Source: Clostridiales bacterium (GTDB taxonomy: Bacteria > Bacillota > Clostridia > Lachnospirales > WQUN01). Taken from it: a stretch of DNA of 64,000 nt. Every line of letters starts with the position of its first letter. Position 1 is the first letter of the stretch. The stretch is taken from NCBI GenBank assembly GCA_031270945.1, contig JAISWZ010000132.1, positions 51,453 through 115,452 of the forward strand, read 5' to 3'. The position numbers were made by a program, and so were the translations under genes. Shown here piece after piece: positions 26,640 to 37,018 of this stretch. Below the pieces are notes generated by a model. That model searched no databases. It was not told where the DNA came from and worked only from the letters and a program-made list of their open reading frames with translations.

Positions 26640-27965
26640 AACTTAGATCATGCTGCCAAAAAAGCATGGTGCCGCATAACAGTCTAGTGCAAGCGATCCC
26701 GCGAAAAAAGCCGCGCTTTTTGCTATGCTGCCATGGCCGCTCGCAAGCGCTACCCAGCGTTCGTACAAGCGTATCATCAGAAATCATAACATCAGAAAGC
26801 GTATTGCTCAAGAGAAGCGTTTCTAGAATCCATAAAGGAAATTTGCTGGGACGAAAAGCGTCTTCATAAAAACCACGTTAAGCAAGTATAGCACATATCG
26901 TTGCATTAATAAAGACCTTAGACCGAGATTCGCGCTTTTTCGGATAAACGCTTTGCGCAAGCCAAGCGCTATCCTTCGCCCTTAGTATATCCCAAAACCC
27001 GCAAAGGCGCCGTAAATCCTGGCGAATGCTTCACAGCGCTTGTTTCGGGCGTGGCGAGCATGCTTGGCGAACTTCCAAGCTTCGGAATAAATTTTTGGAC
27101 ATGCGTTGACTAAGTTGCATGCGTGCGTGCCTTTTGAGCCGTGAATTTATGGTAATCCTATTACGCTAAATCAGATTCATATGCGCCGATTGCATGCATT
27201 GGATCGACTATATGTTCAATTCAAAGGGCAAACCTTTCCTACGCAAGTTGAACTGGCATAAGTTTTGCTTACGCTCGCGAGCCGCCGCTCGCTGGCATAA
27301 CCAAGTTGCTTGACACGGCAACAAGCCTTTTTTTAACAGGCAGCAAGTTGACTGTTGAAGTATAAGCGGTGCCATTAGGCACCACACCCCGATTCGGGTT
27401 TGACCTGCCTTTCGTTTTCCGTCCCTGTCCTGCTTTATCCATCCCTGCCCTGCTTATCCCATCCCTGCCCTTCCAGTCCCAAGCCTCGACTTGCCAAGCC
27501 TGAATCAACCCTATGTTCGATTTTACCACGTCAAAAGAAAACATGCAAGAGAATTTCAAAAAAACTTATCATCCTTCTTTTTCCATCTATGCGTGCCTTG
27601 TCCTGAGCGCGAGGTCAGGTATCCCCGTCTACACTTAGCCGTTTGACTAAAACCCTTGCATTAAAGGGATTTTGCTGTTTATCCTGATTTTTTATATTTA
27701 ATTTTCCTTTCAGCCTGCGTGCATGTTTTGCATTTTAGAGGCATATCTCACATCATTTGGCAAGCGGTTTGGAGAGGCGCTCGATGATCGACTCAAGATC
27801 CTATAGTGCTGAGATAGCTAGTCTGCAATTCTGTATGACTTGATTGGTTAGGCCTTCAGGCCTTTAGATCTTTAGATCTTTAGATCTTTGGTTCTTTGGG
27901 TGAAAAGCTCTTGTGATTGCTTCAAATCTATGCCCTTATCCTTCAACCCAAAATGGACTGATACG
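26640..27965. other. Gene-free region, about 1.3 kb
   Basis: No supported ORF on either strand. Contents: a degenerate family 1 element (26985-27105), a GGTGCC/GGCACC hairpin near 27369-27384, a C/T-rich stretch with irregular CCCTGCCCTG repeats (about 27418-27485), and a short tandem of TTTAGATC-like units at about 27855-27890. It leads into the 335-bp array. Confidence 0.6.
26985..27105. mobile_element. Degenerate family 1 MITE-like element (copy f)
   Basis: Begins GTATATCCCAAAACC and ends ATTTTTGGACATGCG, with the internal GTAAATCCTGGCGAATGC block recognisable. Confidence 0.55.
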
Positions 27966-30900
27966 CACAAGGACGTCAATGATTTATAGCATTCAGAGGA
28001 AAAGGCTCAGTCAAGGGATTTATCATAATCGTGATGACATCCAGAGCCATGAACCTCAGTCTTCACAGCCGTTCAAGAGTCATGACGCCTGTTCTGCCAA
28101 TTAAGCCTAGGCATCCAGCCACGCTAACGACCAATTTTCTAGAAATGGCGGTATCATGGGATCAGTCGCAATCGAGCCACTGAATATAAGTAGCCATGTT
28201 ACAAGCGACACGACATTAGTTATATGCCGAAAAGCTCATGTTTTCAGGGTTTGTTTCAAGGTTCGCTGGAGTGAACCTTGCATCGAGAGTTTTGAGGGCT
28301 TCTATTGCAAGAATCCGGTCACAAGGACGTCAACGATTTATAGCGTTCAAAGGAAAAAGGCTCTATCAAGGGATTTATCATAATCGAGATGACATCCTGA
28401 GCCTTGACCCAGAGTCTTCAGAGTTGCTATGCCTATTTGAGCCTGGGCGTCTGGCCACGCAAACGGACAATTTTCTAAAAATGGCGGTATCATGGGATCA
28501 GTCTCAATCAAGCCACTGAATATAAGTAGCCGGGCTATAGGCAACACGACGTTAGTTATATGCCGAAAAGCTCATGTTTCAGGGGTTTGTTTCAGGGTAG
28601 CTAGAGTGAACCTTGCATCGCGAGTTTTAAGGGCTTCTATTGCAGAGCTCAGGGTAGAAGGATGCCAATGATTTATAGCGTTCAAAGGAAAAGGCTCAAT
28701 CAAGGGATTTTTCATAATCGAGATGACATCCATAGCCGTGACCCAGAGTCTTCACAGTTGCCATGCCTATTGAGCCTTGTCATCCAGCCACGCAAACGGC
28801 CAATTTTCTAGAAATGGCGGTATCATAGGATCAGTCGCAATCGAGCCACTGAATATAAGTAGCCGGGCCATAGGCAACACGACGTTAGTCATATGCCGAA
28901 AAGCTCATGTTTCAGGGGTTTGTTTCGGGTTTCGCTGGAGTGAACCTTACATCGCAAGTTTTAAGGGCTTCTATTGCAAGAATCCAGTCACAAGGACGTC
29001 AACGATTTATAGCGGTCTAAGGAAAAGGCTCAATCAAGGGCTTTATCGTAGTCAGGAGACACCCAGAGCCATGAACCTCAGTCTTCAACCGTTCAAGAGT
29101 CTTGACGCCTGTTATGCCTATTGAGCCTCGACATCCAGCCAAGCAAACGACCAATTTTCTAGAAGTGGCGGTATCATGGGATCAGTCGCAATCAAGCCAC
29201 TGAATATAAGTAGCCTTGCTATAGGCAACACGACATTAGTCATATACCTAAAAGCTCATGTTTTCAGGGTTTGTTTCAGTGAACCTTACATCGCGAGTTT
29301 TAAGGGCTTCAATTGCTTGAATCCGGTCACAAGGACGTCAATGATTTATAGCGTTCAAAGGAAAAGGCTCAATCAAGGGATTTTTCATAATCGAGATGAC
29401 ATTTAGAGCCATGACCCAGAGTCTTCGCAGTTGCTATGCCTATAGAGCCTTGGCATCTGGCCACGCTAACGACCAAACTTCTAGAAATGGCGGTATCATA
29501 GGATCAGTCGCAATCGAGCCACTGAATATAAGTAGCCGGGCCATAGGCAACACGACGTTAGTCATATGCCGAAAAGCTCATGTTTTCGGGGTTTGTTTCA
29601 GAGTTCGTTGGAGTGAACCTTACATCGCGAGTTTTAAGGGCTTCTATTGCAGAGCTCAGGGCAGAAGGATGCCAATGATTTATAGCGTTCAAAGGAAAAG
29701 GCTCAATCAAGGGATTTATCATAACCGTGATGACATCCAGAGCCATGAGCTAAAGTCTTCGCAGCCGCTATGCCTATTGAGCCTCGGCGTCTGGCCACGT
29801 CAAGCGGTCGATTTTCTGGAAGTGGCGGTATCATGGGATCAGTCGCAATCAAGCCATTGAATATAAGTAGCCGGGCTATAGGCAACACGACATTAGTTAT
29901 ATGCCGAAAAGCTCATGTTTTCGGGGTTTGTTTCAGGGTTCGCTGGAGTGAACCTTACATCGCAAGGCATCCAGAGCCATGACCCAAAGTCTTCGCAGTT
30001 GCTATGCCTATTGAGCCTGGGCGTCTGGCCACGCAAACGGACAATTTTCTAGAAGTGGCGGTATCATGGGATCAGTCGCAATCAAGACACTGATTGCGAG
30101 TAGCCGGGCAACAGCCATCTCGACGTTAGTTATATGCCGAAAAGCTCATATTTTCGAGGTTTGTTTCAGGGTTCGCTGGAGTGAACCTTACATCGCGAGT
30201 TTTAAGGCTTCTAGTGCATGAATCCGGTCACAAGGACGTAAATGATCTATAACGTTCAAAGGAAAAGGCTCAATCAAGGGATTTTTCATAATCGAGATGA
30301 TATCCAGAGCCATAAACCTCAGTCTTCACAGCCTCTTGACGCCTGTTATGCCAATTGAGCCTTGGCATCCGGCCACGCAAACGGCCAATTTTCTAGAAAT
30401 GGCGGTATCATGGGATCAGTTGCAATCGAGCCACTGAATATAAGTAACCCGGCCATAGGCATCTCAACGTTAGTCATATGCCGAAAAGCTCATGTTTTCG
30501 GGGTTTGTTCCAGGGTTCGCGAGAGTGAACCTTACATCGCGAGTTTTAAGGGCTTCTATTGCATAAATCCGGTCACAAGGACGTCAATGATTTATAGCGT
30601 TCAAAGGAAAAGGCTCAATCAAGGGATTTATCATAATCGAGATGACATCCAGAGCCGTGACCCAAAGTCTTCGCAGTTGCTATGCCTATTGAGCCTTAGC
30701 GTCTGGCCACGTAAACGGCCAATCTCCTAGAAGTGGCGGTATCATGGGATCAGTCGCAATCGAGCCACTGAATGCGAGTAGCTTGGCTATAGGCAACACG
30801 ACATTAGTTATATGCCGAAAAGCTCATGTTTTCGGGGTTTGTTTCAGGGTTAGCTGAGTGAACCTTACATCGCAAGGCATCCAGAGCCATGACCCAAAGT

Positions 30901-32864
30901 CTTCACGGTTGTTATGCCAATTGAGCCTTGGCATCCGGCCACGCAAACGGCTAATTTTCTAGAAATGGCGGTATCATAGGATCAGTTGCAATCGAGCCAC
31001 TGAATATAAGTAACCCGGCTATAGGCATCTCAACGTTAGTCATATACCGAAAAGCTCATGTTTTCGGGGTTTGTTTCAGAGTTCGCTAGAGTGAACCTTA
31101 CATCTAGAGTTTTAAGGACTTCTATTGCATGAATCCGGTCACAAGGACGTCAATGATTTATAGCGTTCAAAGGAAAAGGCTCAATCAAGGGATTTATCAT
31201 AATCGTGATGACATCCAGAGCCATGCCCCAAAGTCTTCGCAGTTGCTATGCCTAATGAGCCTTGGCGTCTGGCCAAGCAAACGGCCATTTTACTAGAAAC
31301 GGCGGTATCATGGGCTCAGTCGCAATCAAGCCACTGAATGCGAGTAGCCAGGCCAAAGGCAACACGACGTTAGTCATATGTCGAAAAGCTCATGTTTCAG
31401 GGGTTTGTTTCTGAGTTCGCTGGAGTGAACCTTACATCGCGAGTTTTAAGGGCTTCTATTGTAGGTATCAGGATAGAAGAGTGCCTACGATTTATAGCGT
31501 TCAAATGAAAAGGCTCAATCAAGGGATTTATCATAATCGTGATGACATCCAGAGCCATGCCCCCAGAGTCTTCACAGTTGTTATGCCTATTGAGCCTCGA
31601 CATCCAGCCACGCAAACGGCCAATTTTCTAGAAATGGCGGTATCATGGGATCAGTCGCAATCAAGCCACTGAATATAAGTAGCTGGGCTATAGGCAACAC
31701 GACATTAGTCATATGCCGAAAAGCTCATGTTCATGAGGTTTGTTTCAGGGTTTGCTGGTATGAACCTTACATCGCGAGTTTTAGGGCTTCTATTGCAAGA
31801 ATCCGATCACAAGGACGTCAATGATTTATAGCGTTCAAAGGAAAAGGCTCAATCAAGGGATTTATCATAATCGTGATGACATCCAGAGCCATGACCCAAA
31901 GTCTTCGCAGTTGCTATGCCTATAGAGCCTTGGCATCTGGCCCCGCAACCGACCAATTTTCTAGAAGTGGCGGTATCATGGGATCTTCTGAAATCAAGCC
32001 ACTGAATATAAGTAGCCGTGCAATAGGCATCACGACGTTAGTTATATGCCGAAAAGCGCATGTTTTCGGGGTTTGTTAAAGGGCTCGCTGGAGTGAACCT
32101 TACATCGCGTATTTTAAGGGCTTCTAATGCATGAATCCAGTCACAAGGACGTCAATGATCTATAGCGTTCAAAGGAAAAGGCTCAATCAAAGGATTTATC
32201 CTTATCGTGATGACATCCAGAGCCATGACCCAGAGTCTTCAGAGTTGCTATGCCTAATTGAGCCTGGGCGTCTGGCCACGCAAACGGACAATTTTCTAAA
32301 AATGGCGGTTTCATGGGATCGGTCGCAAACGAGCCACTGAATGCAAGTAGCTTGGCCAAAAGCAACACGACGTTAGTCATATGCCGAAAAGCTCATGTTT
32401 TCGGGGTTTGTTCCAGGGTTCGCGAGAGTGAACCCTATATCGCAAGTTTTAAGGGCTTCTATTGCATGAATCCGATCACAAGGACGTCAATGATTTATAG
32501 CGTTAAAGGAAAAGGCTCAATCAAGGGATTTTACTTTATCATAATGACATCCAGAGCTTTGACCCAAAGTTTCGCAGTTGCTAGGCCTCTTGATAGAGCC
32601 TTGGCATCCAGCCACGCAAACGGCCAATTTTCTAGAAATGGCGGTATCATTGGATCATTGACAATCGAGCCACTGAATGCGAGTGGCCGAGCCATAGGCA
32701 TCTCGACGTTAGTCATAAGCCGAAAAGCTCATGTTTCAGGGGTTTGCTTTGGGACTTGCCGGAGTGAACCTTGCACCGCAAGTTTTAAGGGCTTCTATTG
32801 TAGGTATCAGGATAGAAGGGTGCTTGACGCCTGTTATGCCAATTGAGCTTTGGCATCCGGCCTT
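27966..32864 (+). repeat. Tandem array of about 335-bp units, about 15 copies
   Basis: The anchor GGCGGTATCAT (or one-base variants) starts at 28147, 28483, 28816, 29167, 29489, 29824, 30057, 30401, 30735, 30967, 31301, 31636, 31969, 32304 and 32640. Spacing is 322-351 bp, except two shortened units (233 and 232 bp) that lost the same ~100-bp segment (the join reads TTACATCGCAAGGCATCCAGAGCC). Copies are perhaps 85-95% alike, by eye. Each unit carries a hairpin with stem CCGAAAA/TTTTCGG in most copies and a quasi-palindrome around TCTAGA. Short open frames of 60-177 codons occur but are interrupted and lack ribosome sites. I regard the array as non-coding. Confidence 0.95.
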
Positions 32865-32917
32865 GGATGCTGTTGTCGCTTCTTAAGTTTTACTGATATA
32901 TTTGCGAAAAAACCAAC

Positions 32918-32949
32918 AAAAACCCCGCCTATTGGTAGGCGGGGTTTTT
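32918..32949. terminator. Bidirectional terminator
   Basis: AAAAACCCCGCCTA/TAGGCGGGGTTTTT with loop TTGG. It ends the minus-strand hydrolase operon and insulates it from the repeat array. Confidence 0.95.
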
Positions 32950-32992
32950 AGGCACTAAACTGATTTTAAAGTTGTTTTGCAGCCATGCTATT

Positions 32993-33985
32993 TTATGCGT
33001 TCAAATCCCGCACGTCCTGCCCTTTCGACCACGGAATGGTAACCAGCTTCTCCGCGTCCAGGTCAAATCGGCCAAGCGTTGCCACTGAGAGCCTACGGTC
33101 ATTGTAATGGCTAAAGAAGTACCTTCCGCTTTCAGCGCACATGGCTGACTTGTAAAAAGTGTAGTGCAATGGGCTATCCGGAGATTTTGCCACAGTGCCT
33201 TTGATTACGTTTACCGAGTCCAGCAGATGCATTGCCAAGGTAACCCCGTCATCCTCGCTCTTGGCAGGAAACGCGAGCTTTCTCATGTAGGCCATGCGTA
33301 TGAAGCGTGAAACGGATGAAAAATCTCCTGGCAAGCCAAGTCCGCCCCCGCCTAGAGGCTCGATCATTTTATCTCCTATTTCCCCCGCTTGCGGGGTGTA
33401 CCTGCTTATTCCAAGGAAGTGCCTAAGGTTTGTCTCATGCCAGGAATAAGCGGGAGGATTTGTCAAGACTCCTACAGAGTTGCGGTAAATCTTCACTCCG
33501 TCTTGGTCTGGTTCTATTACAACAGCTTCCCCAGATTTGTCCGTGAACATGAAATGAAGAGGCGGATCTACTTTCAGCACTGGAGAAGAAGACTCAACCA
33601 GCGTTATCTTGTTTTTGAAGGCGTCTTCCACCTCGTCCAGGCTTTTGCACGTTGAAAGCGCGTATGACAAGGCCATGTAGCCTGTCACCGGGGTTTTCCC
33701 GGGTTCCGCCTTCTTGTTGTAAACTGCCAGCCCATTGTAGTAGTTGTTCACTCCGGCAAGCCCATGCTCATTCAATCCGTCCAGCATGTTTGGGCTGTTA
33801 AACGCGACAACCCCCATTCCAACGTAGGAATACGGAAGCTTCTCGACTGTCTCCTGGGTAAGCGGTTGGGGGAAAAGCCGCGGGACAACTATGAGCGTAG
33901 CCTCGTAGTTGCCAGAAAAGTCCATGGTTCGAGCCAGGATGCTCTTTCCGTCTTCAGTCTTGAGTCCAACAGCAGTGCAAGGCAT
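32993..33985 (-). CDS. Choloylglycine hydrolase / penicillin V acylase family (Ntn hydrolase)
   Basis: 330 residues. AGGAGG sits 5 bases before ATG 33985, which fixes the start. Family residues are conserved: Cys3, Arg19 and Asp22 (LARTMDF), an Asn pair near 80 (GLAGVNNYYNG), Asn176 (VGVLTNPPAY) and Arg227 (FSSVSRFIRMAY). These match the bile salt hydrolase/penicillin V acylase set with a +1 shift. The enzyme class hydrolyses amide bonds of conjugated bile acids, penicillin V, N-acyl homoserine lactones or other acyl amides. Oddly, the nucleophile follows Met-Pro rather than Met alone, so N-terminal maturation must remove both residues. Last gene of the four-gene operon. Confidence 0.88.
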   Translation of the reverse strand: MPCTAVGLKTEDGKSILARTMDFSGNYEATLIVVPRLFPQPLTQETVEKLPYSYVGMGVVAFNSPNMLDGLNEHGLAGVNNYYNGLAVYNKKAEPGKTPVTGYMALSYALSTCKSLDEVEDAFKNKITLVESSSPVLKVDPPLHFMFTDKSGEAVVIEPDQDGVKIYRNSVGVLTNPPAYSWHETNLRHFLGISRYTPQAGEIGDKMIEPLGGGGLGLPGDFSSVSRFIRMAYMRKLAFPAKSEDDGVTLAMHLLDSVNVIKGTVAKSPDSPLHYTFYKSAMCAESGRYFFSHYNDRRLSVATLGRFDLDAEKLVTIPWSKGQDVRDLNA

Positions 33986-34135
33986 ATGATCCTCCTAATT
34001 TGCCCAGGGTTGCGCCCCAGGCAAAACATGGCTTTTATTAACAAGGCGCTCGTGCCCGCCTTTGAAGCCAGGCGGGCACGCTTTCGCTAACGATAATCGC
34101 ATTCCTGATCTTTCCACTCGCAAGCGTGTAAAGCC

Positions 34136-35551
34136 TCAGGCTTTATCCTGCTTTTTCTCATAGCTAATGTAGTGAGGCGCCTCTTCCTCAACATTGGCTT
34201 CAAACGCGGCCACTTTGCCGCCTTCAAGCCTGAAGCGGCAGGAAAAGGCGAACCCTGGCACCTTTGCGGCGTAGTCATCCTTGTTTCCGGGAAGAAGCTT
34301 CATCTTATACGTATCTGCGAAAACCAGGGTCGGGCTTTGGGGAGTTCCTTTGATCTCCATCTTTCCGTAAGCGGGATTCTCGTATATTCCAAGACAGTCC
34401 CCTGGAGGGCTCTTGAGTTCTCCAGTTCCTATCAGCTCTTTGAAATGGGCCTGGCTCCTAGCTCTAAGGTCAGAGTCCAGGCTTTTGTAGAAGTCAATCC
34501 AGTCAGTCTTCTCCAGGCCCAAGATCTCGTCAAAGAGCGTGTACACAAGAGCTGAAGCGGCTGGACTTCCGCCTTGGTTGATCTGGATTGCGATTCCCAG
34601 ATCCTGCCCTTCCGCAAAGGCCATGAAAGGCTTGAACCCTCCGACAGATCCGCCGTGGTGGACCAGCCTCGCTCCCTTGTACGCTTCGCTGAACCAGCCA
34701 AAGCCGTAATGCCTGTCTTCAACTCCTGGGAGCTTGTAGGGGACAAACTCGTTGTCCTTGATCGGGGTTTGGCGCCCATGCAATTCCTTGGAGGACTCCT
34801 TGCTGAACAAGCCTCCTCCATCATCCATGTGGATTTTGATCCATTTGATCACGTCTGCGGTGGAAGCGCTCAAGACTCCAGATCCGCCTGTGCTTGTCAC
34901 GTCTTCCGAAGGCGCTGGCAGGTTGACGCCATGAATCCTCATCCTGGGCCTGGCATAGTTTCCGTCCACTTTCACGTACTCGCCTTGCTTGGCGTAGCTC
35001 CTGGTCATCCCTACAGGCTTGAAGATGTTCTTGTCAACAAACTCTTCCCACGGCATGCCTGAGACTTTCTGCACCAGCAGCGAGAGAGTGGCGTACATGT
35101 GGTTCTGGTAATGGAACCGCTCCCCTACCGCCCATGAGGTCTCCAGGTATGGAACTATGCCAACCATCTGCTCCAAGGTGAATCCCTTGCGCAGAAACAA
35201 TGTCAGATCATGCCTTGGCAATCCGCTCCTGTGGCTCAGGACATCCCGAACTGTGATCTTTTTTGTCGATTCCTCGTTTGCCAGCCTAAACTCAGGCAGG
35301 AACTCTGTAACCGGCTTGTCAATAACGACTTTGCCTCTCTCAGCAAGGATCATCACTGATGCCGAGATGAACGACTTCGACATGGAAGCCAGCCTATAAA
35401 CCGTATCCTTGTCAGCCTTCCTAAAAGGCCCTATATTTCCTTGGGCGTTATAGATCTCAGTTCCGCCGCGAGCGATCCCGACAACAACAGAGGGCAGGCC
35501 AAAGCTCTTCTTGAACAGCTTCACTTTGCTTTCCAAAGCTTCAGAATTCAA
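34136..35551 (-). CDS. Serine beta-lactamase-like hydrolase with C-terminal DUF3471-like domain
   Basis: 471 residues from TTG 35551, with AGGGGATG upstream. It has the class C/DD-peptidase-like set: SMSKSF (S-x-x-K) near residue 57, Y-x-N as YQN in FHYQNHMYATLS, and HHGGSVGGF (H-x-G) near residue 300. The C-terminal 90 residues (GIYENPAYGKMEIKG... DDYAAKVPGFAFSCRF) match DUF3471-type tails of such serine hydrolases. There is no signal peptide, so it acts in the cytosol. Likely substrates are small amides, esters or D-amino-acid peptides. It lies 30 bases after the transporter stop, in one operon. Confidence 0.88.
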   Translation of the reverse strand: MNSEALESKVKLFKKSFGLPSVVVGIARGGTEIYNAQGNIGPFRKADKDTVYRLASMSKSFISASVMILAERGKVVIDKPVTEFLPEFRLANEESTKKITVRDVLSHRSGLPRHDLTLFLRKGFTLEQMVGIVPYLETSWAVGERFHYQNHMYATLSLLVQKVSGMPWEEFVDKNIFKPVGMTRSYAKQGEYVKVDGNYARPRMRIHGVNLPAPSEDVTSTGGSGVLSASTADVIKWIKIHMDDGGGLFSKESSKELHGRQTPIKDNEFVPYKLPGVEDRHYGFGWFSEAYKGARLVHHGGSVGGFKPFMAFAEGQDLGIAIQINQGGSPAASALVYTLFDEILGLEKTDWIDFYKSLDSDLRARSQAHFKELIGTGELKSPPGDCLGIYENPAYGKMEIKGTPQSPTLVFADTYKMKLLPGNKDDYAAKVPGFAFSCRFRLEGGKVAAFEANVEEEAPHYISYEKKQDKA

Positions 35552-35581
35552 AGCAACATCCCCTATGCTATACCAGTGTTT

Positions 35582-37018
35582 TTATGCCTGAGCCAGCGCC
35601 GCTTTCTCGTCCTGCGCAATCGCCGCTTTTATCTCTTTCTCATTGATGCTGGCGTAGAAAAAGATGGTAGGCACTATGAATGCCATGGATACCACGACTG
35701 TAGCCCGAAGCCCCATCGCGCTGGGCTCTTCTCCCGTGCTTCCCAGGTATATGATGGATCCCGCGATGGCGGGTATGAGAGTTTCCTTTATAATAGCTGT
35801 AAGGTTCATGACCGCCATGAACATTCCTGCGCTTGATCTTCCTGTCTTAACCTTGTCAAATACCGCTATGTCAGCAAACATGGAGGATCCGACCGTCCCT
35901 GACGCCGCTATGGGGTAGACAAAGGCCAGGCCTATGAGAACCAGGGTAAGGAAATTTCCCATTGTTGCGGTTTCACCAGCCATGCTTGCCAAGATCCCGG
36001 GCGGGACTTGCTGCGTTCCCAAGGCCGCGCTAATGGGCTGGTGGAAGAATATCAAGACAAAGGCCAGAGCGCAACTTCCGATGCTTATGAGCATCATGTT
36101 CTTTTTGTAGACCTTCTTGGACATTTTAAGGATGACTGGATACAGGACGATCTGGAGGATTGTTATAAAAAGCATTATAAAAGTCCCCATGCCAAGAGAA
36201 AGGTCTAGGAGAACGGTAATGATGTGAAGCAACACCGTTGTGGGTATGTACACAGCTATGTCAAAGAACGTGGCGCCCAGCATGATCTTCCTGAACTCTG
36301 AAAGCGAGAGCGTAAGCTTTATGCTCTCAAGTATCCCGTACTTCTTTTCGTTATCCTTCACAGGCTCCGAGTAGTCGGTTTCCTTGATCAAGAACGCGGG
36401 AACCGCCATGAGCAATACGCCCAGAACCGGGAAAATCAATATGCAGTAGCGCCAAGCCAGAAGCGGGTCGAATCCTCCGCTCATCAGCCCCGAGACAACA
36501 GCTGGAACCAGCGTTACAAGTATTGATCCAGGGATGGTGAAAATGGCCTTGAAGACAAAGTACCTGTCCCTCTGCTTGCTGTCGTGCATTATCTCAGGTA
36601 TCAAGGCGTTCCTGTTCACATCGTAAACCGACCTGAAAAAGCTGTAGACAAGAAGGCTGACAACTACCCAGCCCACGTTGAAAATCCTGCTCGCGCTTTC
36701 AGGCGCCATGAATATCAGGCCGCAAAACAGCCCCGCTGGAATGAACGCAAGCCTCATCATGGGTATGCGCTTGCCCTTTGGGTTTTTTGAGTTGTCGCTT
36801 CTATGGGCTATGAAAGGATCAATGAGGCAGTCAAAAGCGAACCCGATTCCTTGGATCACGCCTATTGCGCCTATTGGCAGAAGAAGCGGAAGCCCCGTCT
36901 CTGCTGTGGGAGCGAAAAAGATCATTGCGTAGGAGCTTATGGTAGCCATGAGGAACGTTTCGCCTACTACCCCAATGGCCAATATGATCATTTGCGCCGT
37001 GCCAATCTTCTTTTTCAT
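35582..37018 (-). CDS. MFS transporter of the GPH (glycoside-pentoside-hexuronide:cation) type
   Basis: 478 residues with about 12 membrane segments. The FAFDCLIDPFIAHRSDNSKNPKGKRIPMMRL segment is the hallmark loop of the GPH/MelB family (DxxxDPxxxxxSDxxxxxxGxRxP). ATG 37018 overlaps the stop of the preceding gene (ATGA), so the two genes are translationally coupled. It probably brings in, or exports, the compounds that the neighbouring hydrolases act on. The substrate cannot be read from the sequence. Confidence 0.9.
   Translation of the reverse strand: MKKKIGTAQMIILAIGVVGETFLMATISSYAMIFFAPTAETGLPLLLPIGAIGVIQGIGFAFDCLIDPFIAHRSDNSKNPKGKRIPMMRLAFIPAGLFCGLIFMAPESASRIFNVGWVVVSLLVYSFFRSVYDVNRNALIPEIMHDSKQRDRYFVFKAIFTIPGSILVTLVPAVVSGLMSGGFDPLLAWRYCILIFPVLGVLLMAVPAFLIKETDYSEPVKDNEKKYGILESIKLTLSLSEFRKIMLGATFFDIAVYIPTTVLLHIITVLLDLSLGMGTFIMLFITILQIVLYPVILKMSKKVYKKNMMLISIGSCALAFVLIFFHQPISAALGTQQVPPGILASMAGETATMGNFLTLVLIGLAFVYPIAASGTVGSSMFADIAVFDKVKTGRSSAGMFMAVMNLTAIIKETLIPAIAGSIIYLGSTGEEPSAMGLRATVVVSMAFIVPTIFFYASINEKEIKAAIAQDEKAALAQA

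Noticed and set aside
27966..32864. Reading the short ORFs of the 335-bp array as a family of small proteins
   Set aside because: They begin at different ATGs, lack ribosome sites, are interrupted by stops and frame changes, and copy differences are not biased to third codon positions.
27966..32864. Integron cassette array
   Set aside because: No integrase and no attC-like sites with coding cassettes.
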